This document shows positions 60,454 to 64,000 of a stretch of DNA of 64,000 nt, piece after piece; positions within the stretch are counted from its first letter, which is position 1; each line of letters starts with the position of its first letter. The notes below the pieces were generated by a model, which was not told where the DNA came from, did no database searches, and worked only from the letters and a program-made list of their open reading frames with translations. The stretch covers positions 7,750,001 through 7,814,000 of the forward strand of contig OZ234501.1 in assembly GCA_965153455.1 (NCBI GenBank), in the 5' to 3' direction. The position numbers and the translations under genes are program-made. This stretch comes from Sphagnum compactum. Taxonomy: Eukaryota; Bryophyta; Sphagnopsida; Sphagnales.

Positions 60454-61848
60454 TTGTTCTTGCATGTTTTTCCTGGACTTGACCTCACACATAGCTACCC
60501 TGCTCACTTTCTTACCCTCATAAGTATTGCACCAACCTTGGTACCTTATTTATTATCCCCTACTGACCTAGCTACTGTACTAACCACCTACCCTACTAAC
60601 CTAGCTACCCTATTAATTACATACCCTACTAACTTAACCACTGTACTAACTATTTACCCTATTGACCTACCTACCCTACATACACAACCACCTTATTGAC
60701 ATAAGTATTTTACAAATCTAGTCACCTTGAGAAGGTAACTTGTTTTTTATGTATTAACTTGCCTATCTACCTAACTATCTATCTATCTATGTTTTTTACA
60801 TAGCCAAATATCTAATTAATTACCTACTCACTTTTTCCACCCCTAGCCCCCCCTCTCAATCCTACCTATCATTTTATTAAGATTCGCTCATATGTAAGTA
60901 TTACAAACAATTTATAGTGGAAACAATGCCATAACTGCATCCATTTTGGTTTTGTTAATGCAAATTTTACTAAATTTTGTTTACCTAATTTATTATTGAG
61001 TGGACATTGCAACACATATTTTCATGTAATTATTATAAGTATGTACTATTGGATTATGGTTTAGGTTTAGGGTGGAGACGCATAAATTAATTAATAAGTT
61101 TTTCACAAATATATAGTAATTAATCTAAAGTAGGCTAAATTTGGGGGGAAATTTTTAGGGTTCACACATATGTGAAGTAATACAATTGCATTTTATATCT
61201 TCTTCAAAAATAGTGGAAAAATTAGGTTGGAAAGATCACACAAAGGTAAAAAACATATCTTTTCTTTTGGTCTTGTATGAAATTTATTTCATTATTTTTA
61301 AAGATTAACATATTTTCTTTCAGTTAATAAATGTTTATAGTTTAAAACCTTTGAATTTTGGTTTTCCTAAATTTTTTCCTATGTTCTTTTAAATTTGTTT
61401 ATTTTGCATTATATAATTTGTATAGTTTGTATAGTTTTTTGGGTTTAGGGCATATACCACTAATATTTTTTTTTGTTAGGGTTTGTATAGTTAGGGTTGT
61501 AATAAGGCTTATGGCGAAATATCATTTGGATTTGTAGGGTTATGCTTTATGATTTAGTGTATAGAAATTTGGTTCATATATTTCAGAACTAATATTTTAC
61601 CTTAATAAATGTTTCAATTACTAATCAAGATTGTTGCCATTGGCACTAAAATTTTTGTTTTAGAATCAATTTTGTATGGAGGAAACCATAGCCCAAATTC
61701 TTTGAACATCATGGATTCAACTCACACATGAAGTCTAATATGGCACAAAGGTTATTATTGTTTCCAAGTAATAAGCACAAAAAGTGTGAAATGAAAAAAC
61801 ACAAGGATAATGATAATATTAATGTTAAATGCATGTATTGTAACTAGG

Positions 61849-62010
61849 CCCCAAAATCCCAGTTGGTAAAAGTAAGTACAAGTGTAAGTATTGCAATTAT
61901 GCCCCAAAATTTCAGTTGGTAAAGGTAAGTACAGGTGTAAATATTATAATGAAACCCCAAAATTCCAATTGGTAGAGGTAAGTATAAGTCTGGGTATTAC
62001 AAGTTGAAAT
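61849..62010. repeat. 54-bp tandem repeat in R2, 3 copies
   Basis: Counterpart of the array at 54624-54785, with the same CCCCAAAAT anchors and about the same spacing. Confidence 0.85.
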
Positions 62011-62129
62011 GAAAAAACAAGCCTAAATGCAATACCCACGTTTCAAAAAAACCCATCTAAATGGTTTGGATACCTTTAAGTGAAGACCTAGCCCTAAACA
62101 CAATATGCACATGCAAAGTCACTTTGAAA

Positions 62130-62575
62130 TAACCCAACCCTAAATGCAATACCTACAATTTGGGTCACTTCGAAAGTACGCATGTAGGGTTTAAGCCTAT
62201 CTTCAAATGAAGATCTTGCCCTAAATGCAATACCTGCATTTTGGGTCACTCCGAAAGTACACATGTGGGGTTTAAGCTTCTTTATACGAAGATCCTACCC
62301 TAAATGCAATACCTGCATTTTGGGTCACTCCGAAAGTACGCATGTGGGGTTTAAGCTTTCTTTATATGAAGATCCTACCCTAAGTGCAATACCTGCATTT
62401 TGGGTCATTCCGAAAGTACGCATGTGGGGTTTAAGCTTCTTTATATGAAGATCCTACCCTAAATGTAAGACCTGCATTTGGATCACTCCGAAAGTACGCA
62501 TGTGGGGTTTAAGCCTCTTTATATGAAGATCCTATCCTAAATGCAATACCTGCATTTTGGGTCACTCTAAAATAA
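62130..62575. repeat. 79-bp minisatellite in R2, about 6 copies
   Basis: The anchor CCCTAAATGCAATACCT recurs at about 62138, 62219, 62298, 62378, 62457 and 62535 (spacing 78-81 bp). One copy fewer than in R1. Confidence 0.95.
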
Positions 62576-63240
62576 TTAGTTAATTTCAAAATCATATGCT
62601 AACAAAGGTGTGTATAGAGGTTGGGGTTGTTGATTACGAGTTCCATAATTCTTACTTTGTTTCATGAATTTGAAAAGAGGTTGTATTGTTTGTGGAACAA
62701 ATAGTACAATGACAATTGTGATCAAGCTTATCTTGGTGTAGGAATTTTTCATGAAAAAACTGAACTTGCAATCTATAACATGGAATAATTATCTTAAATA
62801 ATGATTTCAATAACTTATTAAAACAAAAATATACTTAAGTTAATCAATCAAATATCAAATTAATCAATCTGATTTTTAGATCCAACTTTTTATTGTCCAA
62901 GTAAATAAAGTTAAACCAAATGATTAGTTAATTATTTTAAATAAATAAATAAATATCTAATTCTTGATAATTAATCATCTAAATTATCTGAAATAATGGT
63001 CTATTAATTATTTAATTATATGACAAAAAATTTGATAATTCATTAATTATCAAAAATATTTTATATTAAATTGGGGGGAAATGTTTAGGGTTTAAACATA
63101 TGTGAAACAATACAATCTCATTCTATATCTTCTTCAAAGAGATTGGGCCTCACTACAGTTTAGAGGCTCCATTTAATATCTGAAGTGTTGTCATTTTGGG
63201 GTTAGGAACAGGTGAATGATTTGGATTCGCTGATTGCCCA

Positions 63241-64000
63241 ATGACCATGGTCACATCACATGTACACATGCACTATCCACCTCCAGCCATCTACTTTGCA
63301 CCCCCTGCATCATCAATATCTCCATCTGTACCCTCTGTTCCTTTTCCACAACCCTGGTTCTGGCCTGGCCAATCAGGTTTTGGCAGTAATTTGGGGTTAA
63401 TTCAGTCAGATGATGAGATTACAGCTAGTTTTCTTATGCTTGATTCTGATCAATAATTTGGCAGAAATAGTGTTAGTACAATTCTTGCAATAGATCTTGG
63501 TTTTGAAACAAGTAGTCCTTGGCTGCCACAAGATTCTCATGACATCCAGTTCCCAGATCTAACATCACCAAAACCAGTGGACATTTTGGCAAGACCTCTA
63601 CCTGGGGAATCATCCACAGAAGGTGCCATTACCAGCAACAGCAGGCTGCCATTAGACAGAGTTGAAATGATTGACTATAGTGAGACAAAACATTTAGAAA
63701 GTTACAATTCCCTTGATATGGGATTAGGTGGTAATCATGGACAAAGTAGTTCCATTGTGAGAATTCCTTGGGATGTTGAAGGACCTGCAGCTGCTGTGGG
63801 TACACATTAGATGAATGAAACAAGCTCACGCAACAGGATGGGTCCACCACAACAACTAGAGGGGCAGAATGAGGCAGTGTCGATTGCCTCCTCCAGGGTG
63901 ATGGCAAGTGCTAGCATCAGGGCAGAAAATGAGTCCCAAATTGATGCCGGTGTGGTTTCTTTATCTTACCTTTGTCAAAGGCACCCAACTTGGTTCTGAG
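63241..64000 (+). pseudogene. Interrupted coding tract, transcription-factor-like composition, unrecognised
   Basis: One reading frame from an ATG at 63241 runs to the end of the window with coding character, broken by TAA at 63454-63456 and TAG at 63808-63810; a TGA follows at the very edge. The composition is Ser/Pro/Gln/Asp-rich with phrases such as PPPAIYFAPPASSISPSVPS and PWDVEGPAAAVG, as in disordered parts of plant nuclear regulators. No domain is recognised. Both internal stops are one C-to-T change from Gln codons. It could be a pseudogene, or exons whose stops lie in unrecognised introns. It starts about 95 bp after the end of repeat R2 and continues beyond the window. Confidence 0.5.

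Larger units (their letters stand above)
60454..63146. repeat. Repeat block R2 (direct copy of R1)
   Basis: Second copy of R. It ends at CTTCTTCAAAGAGATTGGG, exactly where R1 passes into S1, and is followed at once by unrelated sequence. It includes a further ATCT tetranucleotide run near 60775-60790. Confidence 0.9.

Noticed and set aside
53620-63146. R1 and R2 as LTRs of one retrotransposon
   Set aside because: Ends do not show TG...CA, no primer-binding site or polypurine tract could be recognised, and the interior codes for no retroelement protein. Kept only as one possible explanation.
1-64000. CRISPR arrays, operons, ribosome binding sites or phage-like systems
   Set aside because: The window is plant nuclear DNA with spliced genes. 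The tandem repeats found have long units without short-repeat/spacer organisation.

Overview
This window is nuclear DNA of a land plant. It is AT-rich, with genes broken by many short spliceosomal introns, TTTAGGG-type telomere-like runs, chloroplast-type gene families (a MATE carrier with a long leader, plant PYRR) and a plant-only PPR-DYW sequence. The wording of the PPR repeats and the style of the non-LTR reverse transcriptase remnant suggest a fern or another non-seed vascular plant. That placement is inference and is not proved by the sequence. No viral, bacterial or organellar tract was recognised.

Four multi-exon genes could be rebuilt exon by exon with consistent splice phases: (1) a plastid-type EDS5/DTX46-like MATE transporter on the minus strand (297-6081, 13 exons); (2) soluble inorganic pyrophosphatase on the plus strand (18394-21636, 8 coding exons and a leader intron); (3) a bromodomain nuclear protein on the minus strand (23347-27619, 10 exons); (4) the plant riboflavin enzyme PYRR on the minus strand (44152-46721, 7 exons, one with a GC-AG intron). 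Two decayed coding tracts are also present: a PPR-DYW pseudogene (41642-43320, minus) and a tract with in-frame stops at the right edge (63241-64000, plus).

The rest is intergenic. 6.9-17.4 kb is AT-rich with a 70-bp minisatellite. 22.4-23.1 kb is a 106-bp minisatellite just past the pyrophosphatase gene. 28.3-41.6 kb holds microsatellites, a telomere-like duplication, three fold-back structures and a possible gag remnant. 48.3-50.4 kb holds the decayed 3' part of a non-LTR retrotransposon. 53.6-63.15 kb is a nested repeat landscape (R1-S1-S2-R2) with 79-bp and 54-bp arrays inside R.

The genes do not form a pathway. They are ordinary housekeeping or regulatory genes separated by repeats. The most unusual signals are: a 37-nt complementarity between the start of intron 1 and the intron 1/exon 2 junction of the bromodomain gene; two long hairpins at 31.5 and 35.2-35.4 kb, one with tRNA-promoter-like arms; the absence of the usual C-terminal domain from PYRR; and the nested 10-kb repeat block at the right. 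Exon borders come from splice consensus, phase and family resemblance only. No transcript data were available.
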